A DNA stretch of 10,507 bases from Caulobacter sp. (GCA_028291125.1 JAQGIN010000250.1:1-10507); one strand, 5' to 3'; counted from the first letter of the stretch, positions 1-7,134 are shown. The notes: a model not told the origin generated them from the sequence alone. Numbers and translations: made by a program.

Positions 1-721
1 CGGCGCGGAACGGGCGGTGAAACCACATCGCATGGTCCAGGCTGGCCACCTTCACATCGGAGAAGATGCTCTTGCCATGGGGCAGCAGCGCGGTATCCAG
101 CAGCGACATGTCCGAGACGAAAGCCAGCAGCGCGCGGTGGATGGCCGGGTCGTCCGGCAGGGCGCCGCGCGTCTTCAGCCAGATATGGTCCACCGCCGCC
201 CGGGCCGGCCGGTCGCCGATCCCGCGGCCCAGGACCGAGCGCGTCTCGAAGGCGCGTTCACGCCCGATCCAGGCACGCATGGGCTCAGTAAGGCCGGGAT
301 CGCGCAGCATCACCTGCTGTTCATCTTCCATCTCCTCGGGCGCGGGGACCACCGGCATCTGGGCTTGGTGCTCGAACCCCGCCTCCACCCGCTGGAAGGA
401 GGCGGCCAGGGTAAAGATCGGTGCCCCATGCTGGATGGCCACCACCCGGCGGGCAGTGAAGCTGGCACCGTCGCGGGAACGGTCCACCTCGTAGAGGATC
501 GGGACGGCCGGATCGCCGGGACGCAGGAAATAGGCATGGAAGGAATGGCAGGGACGCGCTGTATCAACGGTGCGGGTGGCGGCCACGAGTGCCTGTGCGA
601 GAACTTGCCCCCCGAACACCCGCTGCACCGGTTCTGGGGGCGAGATGCCGCGGAAAACATTGTCCTCGATCTTCTCCAGGTCCAGCAGGGAAAGTAGACG
701 GTGCAATGCGGTGCCGGCCAT
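1..721 (-). CDS. tesB: Acyl-CoA thioesterase II (TesB), 3' end cut by the window edge
   Basis: Predicted cytoplasmic double-hotdog thioesterase that hydrolyses acyl-CoA to free fatty acid and CoA. About 240 residues are visible; TesB proteins are usually near 285-290, so roughly 45 C-terminal residues lie off the left edge. Seen in the sequence: the first hotdog block with FGGQVLAQAL (residues 36-45) and DGASFTARRVVAIQHG (84-99), and the second block with FVSDMSLLDTALLPHG (201-216) and SLDHAMWFHRPF (227-238). From family knowledge of E. coli TesB, Asp204 here fits the catalytic Asp, and Ser227 sits where E. coli has the catalytic Thr. The catalytic Gln would be in the missing part. The ATG at 721 was chosen because an in-frame TAA lies five codons upstream and a GGAAAT stretch precedes it; a GTG at 733 is the only other in-frame start. 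It is divergent from ompA and has no visible operon partner. Confidence 0.93.
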   Translation of the reverse strand, partial: MAGTALHRLLSLLDLEKIEDNVFRGISPPEPVQRVFGGQVLAQALVAATRTVDTARPCHSFHAYFLRPGDPAVPILYEVDRSRDGASFTARRVVAIQHGAPIFTLAASFQRVEAGFEHQAQMPVVPAPEEMEDEQQVMLRDPGLTEPMRAWIGRERAFETRSVLGRGIGDRPARAAVDHIWLKTRGALPDDPAIHRALLAFVSDMSLLDTALLPHGKSIFSDVKVASLDHAMWFHRPFRA

Positions 722-952
722 GCGGATTTCCACTTATCTATTTGATTTCATTGTACGAACACCGAAAGACGGCCTGCCTAATAATTAAGCGAACGATAGC
801 CCGCGGTTTTTGGTGCGAAGTCTGTACCAGTGGATCAGTTAGGCGTTTTGTTGTTGCCATGGTGTCACAGCAGGGATGTAAAACCTTGGAAAAGGACGGC
901 AAATCTCCCGCAAAGCAACAATTGTCGTGGAGACTTTTCGAGGGTTCGCCGT

Positions 953-958
953 TATAAG
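953..958 (+). promoter_or_regulatory. Possible -10 element of the ompA promoter
   Basis: TATAAG at 953-958 is the best -10-like hexamer upstream of ompA and would start transcription near 965, giving a leader of about 67 nt. No good -35 hexamer sits 16-18 bp upstream (the sequence there is near GAGACT), and the match to the Caulobacter housekeeping -10 (GCTANAWC) is poor, so this is tentative. Confidence 0.3.
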
Positions 959-976
959 CAGCACATTGGTTTCGGA

Positions 977-1004
977 CGATGGGCAAGGGGATGCCTGCCC
1001 GTCG
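977..1004 (+). promoter_or_regulatory. Stem-loop in the ompA 5' leader
   Basis: CGATGGGCA (977-985) can pair with TGCCCGTCG (996-1004), giving a 9-bp stem with a single U-G wobble in RNA and a 10-nt loop. It is followed by an A/U-rich single-stranded stretch, then a GAGGG ribosome binding site at 1021-1025 and the ATG at 1032. The arrangement recalls the E. coli ompA leader, whose stem-loops stabilise the mRNA. A stabilising or regulatory role here is inferred. Confidence 0.5.
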
Positions 1005-1031
1005 ATATTTTCAAAAAAACGAGGGTACAAA

Positions 1032-2066
1032 ATGAAACTTCGCATGCTCGCACTGGCGACAGTCGCCGTCGCGGCTATCAGCACCCCTGCCTTGGCGGGC
1101 GAAGGCTGGTATCTGGGTATTGGCGGTGGTTATGACAGCCAGCAGGACTCCCAGCTCACCTCGATCGCTTCGCCGGCGACCTTCAACCGCGCTGCCACCG
1201 CGAATGATAGCGGAATCGGCGTGATCTCGTTTGGTTACGCCTGGTCCAGCGGCTGGCGCCTGGAAAATGAACTCGGCTATACCGCGCACGACCTGACGGT
1301 CGCGGGCGCGGGCCGGTCCAATTCCAGCCTGACCACCGACATGCTGAACCTGCTGTACGACATCCCCCTGAGCGAGCGCCTGAAGCTCACCGTGGGCGGC
1401 GGCGCCGGTATCGGCACCCTGCGCGTCCATGTGAATACCAACCCGGTGTCGGCGCTGGATCTGGTCAAGGGCTCGCAGACCTCCTTCCAGTGGCAGGGCA
1501 TTGCCGGCCTTGCCTACTCGATCTCCCCGGACGTGGACCTGTTCGCCGAGTATCGCTATCGCTCCAACGAGACCGACGGCAATTTCCGCAGCTCGTTCCT
1601 GCCGATCTCCCCGATCCATATCAATAACACGACCGAAAATGTCGGCATGTTCGGCCTGCGCTGGTTCATGACCCCGCCGCCGCCGCCCCCGCCGCCGCCT
1701 CCCCCGCCGCCGCCGCCGGCGCCGGTGTATGAGGCCAAGGAATTCATCGTCTACTTCCCGTTCGATCAGTACGTGCTGACGCCGGAAGCCCAGTCGGTGG
1801 TTTCGGAAGCGGCCAACTACGCCAACGCCGGCAAGGCGACGAAGCTGGTGGTCGTCGGTCACACCGACACCTCGGGCTCGCTGAAGTACAATGCTCGCCT
1901 GTCCGAGCGTCGTGCGAAGGCCGTCGCCGACGCGCTGGTCGGCCTGGGCGTCGCCCAGACCGCCCTGGCCGTAGACTGGAAGGGTGAAACCGCCCCGGCC
2001 GTCGCCACCGGCGATGGCGTCAAGGAGCCGTTGAACCGTCGCTCCACGATCTCGATCAACTTCTAA
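1032..2066 (+). CDS. ompA: OmpA-family outer membrane porin with poly-proline linker
   Basis: Predicted major outer membrane protein of 344 aa that anchors the outer membrane to peptidoglycan. Residues 1-19 are a signal peptide ending in PALA, followed by GEGWYLGIGGGY, a typical barrel start. An eight-strand-type barrel follows to about residue 212, rich in alternating aromatic and polar strands and ending LRWFM. A linker of 15 consecutive prolines comes next. The C-terminal OmpA/MotB-like domain has FPFDQYVLTPEA, VVVGHTDTSGS and the NARLSERRAKAV helix; in this family the Asp of HTD and the Arg of LSxRR hold diaminopimelate of peptidoglycan. The ATG at 1032 is preferred because it begins the signal peptide and has GAGGG seven bases upstream; the frame stays open to 927 but the extension is not protein-like. 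Monocistronic, with its own terminator. Codon use is mixed, as in highly expressed genes. Confidence 0.95.
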   Translation: MKLRMLALATVAVAAISTPALAGEGWYLGIGGGYDSQQDSQLTSIASPATFNRAATANDSGIGVISFGYAWSSGWRLENELGYTAHDLTVAGAGRSNSSLTTDMLNLLYDIPLSERLKLTVGGGAGIGTLRVHVNTNPVSALDLVKGSQTSFQWQGIAGLAYSISPDVDLFAEYRYRSNETDGNFRSSFLPISPIHINNTTENVGMFGLRWFMTPPPPPPPPPPPPPPPAPVYEAKEFIVYFPFDQYVLTPEAQSVVSEAANYANAGKATKLVVVGHTDTSGSLKYNARLSERRAKAVADALVGLGVAQTALAVDWKGETAPAVATGDGVKEPLNRRSTISINF

Positions 2067-2088
2067 CGATCGCGATCCGACGATAGGG

Positions 2089-2123
2089 AAGGGCCCGGCG
2101 GCGACGCCGGGCCCTTTCTTTTT
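2089..2123 (+). terminator. Rho-independent terminator of ompA
   Basis: A perfect 12-bp stem (AAGGGCCCGGCG at 2089-2100 with CGCCGGGCCCTT at 2105-2116) encloses a GCGA loop and runs into TCTTTTT. It begins 22 bp after the ompA stop and isolates nrdA from ompA transcription. Confidence 0.92.
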
Positions 2124-2329
2124 GCGCCGCCCGCCGGTCGCTCGAGGCAGGCGCCGAACCCGCTTGCGGCGGAAGGTCACGGACCCCATTTTTCTGGGCT
2201 CGGGCGCCGTCAGGCAACCCGTTGATCGCATGCGGTAACTTGCCTTCCGGCCCGCTTCGTTCACAGCTTGTTAACGAAAAACTCGCGCTCGTGACCGCTC
2301 AGGCCGTTGACGAGTCATTAGGCAGTGTG
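2124..2329. other. Intergenic region between the ompA terminator and the nrdA operators
   Basis: About 200 bp with no convincing gene. It likely holds upstream parts of the nrdA promoter. A TTGACG hexamer at 2307-2312 resembles the -35 element of alphaproteobacterial promoters, but no good -10 lies at a normal distance, so I do not call a promoter. Confidence 0.4.
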
Positions 2330-2345
2330 GCCCCATATAGTGGGT
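2330..2345 (+). promoter_or_regulatory. NrdR-like box 1 upstream of nrdA
   Basis: GCCCCATATAGTGGGT. Its 10-base core CCATATAGTG matches 8 of 10 positions of the published NrdR core CwAtATaTwG. It lies 85 bp before the nrdA start and exactly 32 bp upstream of a second box, the tandem helical-phase arrangement expected for the ATP/dATP-sensing repressor NrdR. Confidence 0.72.
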
Positions 2346-2361
2346 TGAGGGGGCTCCTCGG

Positions 2362-2377
2362 CCACAAGATGTAGCGG
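2362..2377 (+). promoter_or_regulatory. NrdR-like box 2 upstream of nrdA
   Basis: CCACAAGATGTAGCGG. Its core CAAGATGTAG matches 8 of 10 positions of the NrdR core consensus. It is the downstream member of the pair, 32 bp from box 1 (three helical turns), and 53 bp before the nrdA ATG. Confidence 0.72.
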
Positions 2378-2430
2378 CTGGACGGGGCTAACCCTTCTCC
2401 GGACACGCTGATTGCTGATGGATTTTGGTC

Positions 2431-4308
2431 ATGACGAGCGGTGAAGCGGCGAAGAAAATCCCCCAGCCCGAGGCGCGCTTGGAATCGCTGCGCGTCGGCG
2501 AGCGTCCGAAGCTGGCCCTGGTGAAGAAGGTCGAGGTCGATCGCGCCCGCGACGCCCTGCTGACCGACTTCGGCAAGACCACGCTGGAGGACCGCTATCT
2601 GCTGCCGGGCGAGTCCTATCAGGACATGTTCGCCCGGGTGGCGACCGCCTTCGCCGACGACGCCGACCACGCCCAGCGGGTCTATGACTATATGAGCCGC
2701 CTGTGGTTCATGCCCTCGACCCCGGTGCTCAGCAACGGCGGCGCCGAGCGCGGCCTGCCGATCTCCTGCTTCCTCAATTCGGTGTCCGACAGCCTCGACG
2801 GCATCCTCGGCGTCTGGAACGAGAACGTCTGGCTGGCGGCCAACGGCGGCGGCATCGGCACCTATTGGGGCGGCGTCCGGTCGATCGGCGAGAAGGTTAA
2901 GGGCCAGGGCCAGACCAGCGGCATCATCCCGTTCATCCGGGTGATGGACAGCCTGACCCTGGCGATCAGCCAAGGCAGCCTGCGCCGCGGCTCGGCGGCG
3001 GTCTATCTCGACATCCACCACCCGGAAATCGAGGAGTTCCTCGAGATCCGCAAGCCGTCGGGCGACTTCAACCGCAAGTCCCTGAACCTGCACCACGGCA
3101 TCTCGATCACCGACGCCTTCATGCACGCCGTGCGCGACGGCGCGAAGTTCGGCCTGCGCTCGCCCAAGACCGGCGAAGTGGTGCGCGAGGTCGACGCCCG
3201 CAATCTGTGGCAGAAGGTGCTGGAGCTGCGGCTGCAGACCGGCGAGCCCTATCTGATCTTCTCCGACACCGTGAACCGCGCCATGCCGCAGCACCAGCGC
3301 GAGCTGGGCTTGACGGTGCGCCAGTCCAACCTGTGCAGCGAAATCATGCTGCACACCGGCGTCGACCACCTGGGCAACGACCGCACCGCCGTCTGCTGCC
3401 TGTCCTCGGTCAACGCCGAGAGCTTCCTGGAATGGCGCGACCATCCGATGTTCATCGAGGACATCATGCGTTTCCTCGACAACGTGCTGCAGGACTTCAT
3501 CGACCGCGCCCCGACCCCGGCCGCCGCGGCCGCCTACGCCGCCATGCGCGAGCGTTCGGTGGGCCTGGGCCTGATGGGCTTCCACTCGTTCCTGCAAGCC
3601 CAGAACGTGCCGTTCGAGAGCGCCCTGGCCAAGTCGTGGAACATGCGGCTGTTCAAGCACCTGCGCCGCGAGGCCGACAAGGCGTCCAAGACCCTGGCCG
3701 AGGAGAAGGGCGCTTGTCCCGACGCCGCCGAGCGCGGGATCATGGAGCGCTTCTCGCACAAGCTGGCCATCGCCCCGACCGCCTCGATCAGCATCATCTG
3801 CGGCGGCACCAGCGCCGGCATCGAGCCGATCCCGGCCAATATCTACACCCACAAGACCCTGTCGGGCTCGTTCGCGGTGAAGAACCCCTATCTGGAGCGT
3901 CTGCTCGAGGAAAAGGGCCAGAACACCGACGCGGTCTGGGGCTCGATCCTGGAAAACGAAGGCTCGGTGCAGCACCTCGACTTCCTCAGCCAGGACGACA
4001 AGGACGTCTACAAGACCGCCTTCGAGCTGGACCAGCGCTGGGTGATCGAACTGGCCGCTGACCGCACGCCGGAGATCTGCCAGAGCCAATCGGTCAACGT
4101 CTTCCTGCCGGGCGACGTCGACAAATGGGACCTGCACATGCTGCACTGGCAGGCCTGGGAGCGCGGCGTAAAGTCGCTGTACTACCTGCGCTCCAAGTCG
4201 GTGCAGCGGGCCGCCTACGCCGGATCGGACGAGGCGGTGGCCTCGATGGTCAACGGCTTCGATTCCCCCGGAAAGACTGACTACGAAGAGTGCTTGGCCT
4301 GCCAGTAG
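2431..4308 (+). CDS. nrdA: Class I ribonucleotide reductase, large (alpha) subunit, without ATP-cone
   Basis: Catalytic subunit of ribonucleoside-diphosphate reductase, which makes dNDPs for DNA synthesis with the radical-bearing NrdB. 625 aa, against about 760 in E. coli. Seen: the redox cysteine C113 (PISCFLN), the active-site motif NLCSE (N300, C302, E304), the partner cysteine C322 (VCCLSS), the radical-relay pair Y584-Y585 (SLYYLRS) and a C-terminal shuttle pair C621/C624 (ECLACQ). In E. coli these correspond to C225, N437/C439/E441, C462, Y730/Y731 and C754/C759. The N-terminal ATP-cone that binds dATP for activity feedback is absent; the barrel begins within about 90 residues. The tail pair is CX2C rather than the CX4C of E. 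coli. The ATG at 2431 was chosen over an in-frame TTG at 2425; no strong ribosome binding site is visible for either. Tandem NrdR-like boxes precede it and a terminator follows, so it looks monocistronic, with nrdB about 5.2 kb away. Confidence 0.96.
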   Translation: MTSGEAAKKIPQPEARLESLRVGERPKLALVKKVEVDRARDALLTDFGKTTLEDRYLLPGESYQDMFARVATAFADDADHAQRVYDYMSRLWFMPSTPVLSNGGAERGLPISCFLNSVSDSLDGILGVWNENVWLAANGGGIGTYWGGVRSIGEKVKGQGQTSGIIPFIRVMDSLTLAISQGSLRRGSAAVYLDIHHPEIEEFLEIRKPSGDFNRKSLNLHHGISITDAFMHAVRDGAKFGLRSPKTGEVVREVDARNLWQKVLELRLQTGEPYLIFSDTVNRAMPQHQRELGLTVRQSNLCSEIMLHTGVDHLGNDRTAVCCLSSVNAESFLEWRDHPMFIEDIMRFLDNVLQDFIDRAPTPAAAAAYAAMRERSVGLGLMGFHSFLQAQNVPFESALAKSWNMRLFKHLRREADKASKTLAEEKGACPDAAERGIMERFSHKLAIAPTASISIICGGTSAGIEPIPANIYTHKTLSGSFAVKNPYLERLLEEKGQNTDAVWGSILENEGSVQHLDFLSQDDKDVYKTAFELDQRWVIELAADRTPEICQSQSVNVFLPGDVDKWDLHMLHWQAWERGVKSLYYLRSKSVQRAAYAGSDEAVASMVNGFDSPGKTDYEECLACQ

Positions 4309-4331
4309 GCGGCGACTTTCGGCTCTGAAAG

Positions 4332-4363
4332 ACGGCGGCGCGAGACTCTCGCGCCGCCGTTTT
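4332..4363 (+). terminator. Rho-independent terminator of nrdA
   Basis: ACGGCGGCGCGAGA (4332-4345) is perfectly complementary to TCTCGCGCCGCCGT (4347-4360). In practice this gives a stem of about 12 bp with a 5-nt loop, followed by TTTT. It starts 23 bp after the nrdA stop and separates nrdA from the barrel gene downstream. Confidence 0.92.
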
Positions 4364-4420
4364 CCTTGGCCAGGAACCAAATCCGGCGATCAGCTGTTCA
4401 CCAAACAGGGATTTTCTGCG

Positions 4421-4459
4421 GTGGACGGACCCGGAATTCCGGGTAGGCTGATTGTCCAC
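4421..4459. promoter_or_regulatory. Nested inverted repeat upstream of the LpxR-like gene
   Basis: A perfect 16-bp palindrome, ACCCGGAATTCCGGGT (4429-4444), is flanked by a second inverted repeat, GTGGAC (4421-4426) and GTCCAC (4454-4459). The set ends 17 bp before the ATG at 4477. It could be an operator for a dimeric regulator or, if transcribed, a leader hairpin. There is no T-run, so it is not a terminator. The binding factor is unknown. Confidence 0.5.
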
Positions 4460-4476
4460 GGATTGGGGGATCCGCC

Positions 4477-5442
4477 ATGCGGGTCGTGACTGGAACGATT
4501 TCGGGTTTGTGCTTGGCGGCCGCGGCTCACGTGGCGCTGGCCCAAACCCCGTCGCCCGCCCCCGCCGCCCAGACCAAGGCCACCAAGGCCGCCAAGCCCA
4601 CCTTACCCGTCCTCAAGCTCTCGCCCACGGCCTATGGCCCCGCCCCGGTCCGCGACGCGCCGCTGGCCGCCGGTTTCGCGCCGCGGCCGGTCGGGTCCGC
4701 CGACGCCGAGATCGGCGGCCTGTTCGCCCTGTCGCCGGCCGCCAGCCAGGGCGACGCCCGGCTGCTCGAGTCCGACCGCTTCTATGACGGCCGCGGCCCG
4801 GTCAGTTGGCGGTCCAGCGGCTTCGCGGTGACCCAGGCCAGCGGCGTCGTCGACTCGGTGCGCATCTCCACCGCCGTCGTGGCTCCGATCGCCAAGACCG
4901 CGCCGCTGTCGCTGGTGCGTCCGGACTCCGACGCCTACGAGACCGGCGCCGTCGATGTCAGCGTCGTCCGCGGCTGGCCTTCGGCCATGAAGCTGGGCAA
5001 GGGCCGCTACGCCCTCGATGTCTCGCCCCACGCCGGGCTCGGCTTCGGCGGGGCCGGCGGTTCGGCCGAGGCCGGGGCCACCGTCCGCTTCGGCCGCAAT
5101 GTCGGCGATCGGGCCGCCCGGGCCCTGGGGGTCCGCGACGGCCACGACGCGTTTGGCGACCGTGGCCGCTGGTACCTGTTCGCCGCCGCCAGCGGCCAGG
5201 CCGTCGGCCTCAACCTGCTGCGCGGCCAGGAAGGCGACTGGAGCCGGGGCGGCTTCACCTCCGACACCAGCAGCAAGCTGATCGGCGACGCCCAAGCCGG
5301 GGTCGGCTGGCGCCGCGGACCGATGCAGGCCTCGGTCGGCTACATCCATCGCCAGATCAAGGCCAAGGACCAGATCATGGGCATGGCCACCCAGGAGGAT
5401 TCCGTCGTCGCTCTGTCGTTCAGTTTCAAGCCGCATCGCTAG
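4477..5442 (+). CDS. LpxR-like (DUF2219-type) outer membrane beta-barrel, probably non-catalytic
   Basis: Predicted outer membrane protein of 321 aa. Residues 1-22 are a signal peptide ending in VALA, followed by a low-complexity Ala/Pro/Lys stretch (23-45). The C-terminal half resembles the lipid A 3'-O-deacylase LpxR: LDVSPHAGLGFGG and AEAGATVRFGRN resemble a paired-strand segment of LpxR, then WYLFAAASGQAVGLNLL, a GDAQAGVGW strand, and a final strand VVALSFSFKP with an aromatic C-terminal region, as in barrels. LpxR hydrolyses the 3' acyloxyacyl chain of lipid A. I cannot find the early Asn-Asp motif or the His/Glu region that Salmonella LpxR needs, and the N-terminal half is short, so enzymatic activity is doubtful. 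The start has GGGGGA about 7 bases upstream. It stands alone after the nrdA terminator, with a zinc-ribbon gene 123 bp downstream. Family assignment is from memory of LpxR and moderately sure; that it is an exported barrel is more secure. Confidence 0.62.
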   Translation: MRVVTGTISGLCLAAAAHVALAQTPSPAPAAQTKATKAAKPTLPVLKLSPTAYGPAPVRDAPLAAGFAPRPVGSADAEIGGLFALSPAASQGDARLLESDRFYDGRGPVSWRSSGFAVTQASGVVDSVRISTAVVAPIAKTAPLSLVRPDSDAYETGAVDVSVVRGWPSAMKLGKGRYALDVSPHAGLGFGGAGGSAEAGATVRFGRNVGDRAARALGVRDGHDAFGDRGRWYLFAAASGQAVGLNLLRGQEGDWSRGGFTSDTSSKLIGDAQAGVGWRRGPMQASVGYIHRQIKAKDQIMGMATQEDSVVALSFSFKPHR

Positions 5443-5565
5443 GTCCGGGGGCTGTTCTTCCGGCGGCCGCTGACGGCGGAATGACGCCAAACGCGACGCG
5501 GCGCTTGAGTTTCCCGTCGCGATCATGCAGCTAACGCCGTCAAACCCCTCGAACCATCGGCAGTT

Positions 5566-5880
5566 ATGAGCGAGCCTCCGCGTCGCAAGATCCTGAGTTT
5601 GAAGAGCGGCGTCGCCGCGCCCGGCGGCCCGCCGCCGCTGGAGCGCCGCCCCTCGACCAAACCCGTCAAGCCGATCCCACCGCCCGCGCCCGCTCCCCCG
5701 CCGCCGGTGGGCGACTGGAAGTGCAAGCCCTGCGGCGCCCGGTTCGACCCGTCGACCGAGCTGGCCGACACCGAGTCCGTGCGCTGCCCGGCCTGCAACG
5801 CCCGCCTGGGCCTGGCCAGCGACTTCCGCAGCGACCCGCCCAATGTCGAGAAGCTGCGGGCCCGGCACCTGAAGAAGTAG
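5566..5880 (+). CDS. Small proline-rich zinc-ribbon protein, function unknown
   Basis: 104 aa, not recognised as a named family. Three parts are visible: a basic N-terminus (PRRKILSLKSG, residues 5-15); a proline-rich disordered linker (about 16-48) with PPPAPAPPPP; and a zinc ribbon with two CxxC knuckles, C53/C56 (WKCKPCG) and C74/C77 (RCPACN), 17 residues apart. A charged helical tail (ENLRARHLKK-like, about 95-104) ends the protein. This build suggests a cytoplasmic structural zinc site for nucleic acid or protein contacts; no catalytic residues are seen. The coding signal is supported by strong third-position GC and the coherent cysteine pattern. The ribosome binding site is weak. It ends 6 bp from the end of the convergent patatin gene, with no strong terminator between; only a 5-bp hairpin (GGCGC 5880-5884 / GCGCC 5892-5896) lies there. 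Confidence 0.72.
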   Translation: MSEPPRRKILSLKSGVAAPGGPPPLERRPSTKPVKPIPPPAPAPPPPVGDWKCKPCGARFDPSTELADTESVRCPACNARLGLASDFRSDPPNVEKLRARHLKK

Positions 5881-5886
5881 GCGCGG

Positions 5887-7116
5887 CTAAAGCGCCCCGT
5901 CCCGCGCCCCGTCGGTGACCACCGGCAGCGACGTCGGGCCCAGCCCGTCCGGCCGCCGGAACCACGACCGCCAGACCGGCAGGACCTCGGCCGGGCGCGA
6001 CCACACCGCCTCGGTCTGGGCCAGCTCCACGGCGGCGTCGAAGATCTTGCGCATCAGCGTGGTCTCGAAGTTCATCATATTGACGCCGTCGAAGCTGGAC
6101 GGGATCGAAGCGACGCAGAACGGCAGGTTGTGGCGGGCGCAGAATCCGGCCGCGACGTTCAACGCCTGGCGATAGGAGAACCGCAGCATGGCCTCGAAAC
6201 TGCGGCCCATGATCGCCGCCACCCCCGGCGCGGTCGAGCGCGGCGAGGGCTCGAGGACGATGTTGACGATCGCATAGACCCGGCCGCGCCGCAGCCGCTG
6301 GCCCAGGTCGCGCCAGCGCAGCAGGGCCTCGGGCATCAGGAACAGCGGCGAGGCCACCCCGCCGTCGACGTGCATCTCCTGGTGCCCGCCCCGGTCCTCG
6401 CCGGCGGCGACCTCGACATTGAACATCTTGGGCGGGAACAGGCCGGGCAGGGTGGCCGAGGCGACCATCACGTCGCGGAACAGTTTCACCGCCTGGTCGC
6501 CGCCGCGGCTGGCGATCGCGCCCATGTCCCAGACCACGCCCTTCTGGCTGTCGAGATTGGTGGTGGCGATCAGCAGGCGGCGGCCCTTGGCGTGCTCGAC
6601 CGCCACCGCCTCGACCAGGGCCGCGTCGATGAACGTGGCCACCAGGGCCTCGAGGGCGTCGCCCTTGAAGATGCTGGGGCCGAGCGCCGAGCCCAGGCGG
6701 CGCAGGCTGAGCAGGCTGGAGGCGTGGCCACCGACATAGGCGTCGGTCAGCCGGTCGTCCCAGGTCGGGCCGAGGAAGGCGAACGGGGCGATCAGGGCCC
6801 CGGTGCTGACCCCGGTGACGATGGCGAAGTTGGGCCGACGGCCGGCCTTGGTCAGGCCGACCAGCACGCCGGCCCCGAACGCGCCGCCGGCGGCGCCGCC
6901 CGACAGGGCCAGGATATTGAAGTCGTCGCGAACCAGCATCGACCGGGGCGGGGCCAGCCGGTCGGCGACGCGCTTGAGAGTGGCGTCGGCCTGGTCGACC
7001 GACAGCCGAACCCCCGGGAAGTCCACCGCCTCGGCCAGGGCGTTGGCCGGCGGGGCCGGGAGGCGCTTGGCGCGGACGGAGAAGATCAGGCGTCGGTCGC
7101 GGGGAGTTTCCGGCAT
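5887..7116 (-). CDS. Patatin-like phospholipase
   Basis: Predicted serine acyl hydrolase of 409 aa cleaving fatty acyl esters of phospholipids. The Ser-Asp dyad family signature is complete: the oxyanion-hole glycine loop SGGAAGGAFGAG (72-83), the nucleophile elbow GVSTG with Ser104, and the catalytic Asp251 in VDGG (250-253). Between them ATLPGLFPP (221-229) is also typical of the family. The N-terminus (MPETPRDRRLIFSVRAKR) is basic and has no lipobox or signal peptide, so a cytoplasmic or membrane-peripheral enzyme is likely. About 60 residues precede the patatin core. The ATG at 7116 lies 18 bp after the trhA stop, with AGAGG overlapping that stop region as a possible, rather distant, ribosome binding site, so it is probably the last gene of the four-gene minus-strand cluster. 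Substrate cannot be told from the sequence. Confidence 0.92.
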   Translation of the reverse strand: MPETPRDRRLIFSVRAKRLPAPPANALAEAVDFPGVRLSVDQADATLKRVADRLAPPRSMLVRDDFNILALSGGAAGGAFGAGVLVGLTKAGRRPNFAIVTGVSTGALIAPFAFLGPTWDDRLTDAYVGGHASSLLSLRRLGSALGPSIFKGDALEALVATFIDAALVEAVAVEHAKGRRLLIATTNLDSQKGVVWDMGAIASRGGDQAVKLFRDVMVASATLPGLFPPKMFNVEVAAGEDRGGHQEMHVDGGVASPLFLMPEALLRWRDLGQRLRRGRVYAIVNIVLEPSPRSTAPGVAAIMGRSFEAMLRFSYRQALNVAAGFCARHNLPFCVASIPSSFDGVNMMNFETTLMRKIFDAAVELAQTEAVWSRPAEVLPVWRSWFRRPDGLGPTSLPVVTDGARDGAL

Positions 7117-7134
7117 GGAGCGGGCGTTCGGCCT

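Larger units (their letters stand above)
722..1031. other. AT-rich divergent intergenic region between tesB and ompA
   Basis: About 310 bp without a convincing gene. Base composition is much less GC-rich than the flanking genes (close to half G+C in the 781-840 stretch by eye), as expected for a promoter region in a high-GC genome. It must hold the promoters of both divergent genes. The only structure I can support is the ompA leader hairpin near 977-1004 and a possible -10 element just upstream of it. Short open frames crossing it lack ribosome binding sites and recognisable protein content. Confidence 0.6.

Noticed and set aside
1011..2264. A 417-codon minus-strand frame across ompA
   Set aside because: Antisense shadow of ompA; its Arg-rich stretch is just the reverse of the proline codons, and it runs through both ompA regulatory ends.
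2299..4380. A 693-codon open frame on the minus strand across nrdA
   Set aside because: It is the exact antisense of a certain nrdA gene. In very GC-rich DNA the antisense frames of coding regions stay open; its translation is low-complexity (rich in R, G, A, V, Q, H) with no domain.
4603..5868. A 421-codon minus-strand frame across the barrel and zinc-ribbon genes
   Set aside because: Antisense shadow; the plus strand has a signal peptide, barrel strands and paired CxxC motifs, while this frame has none.
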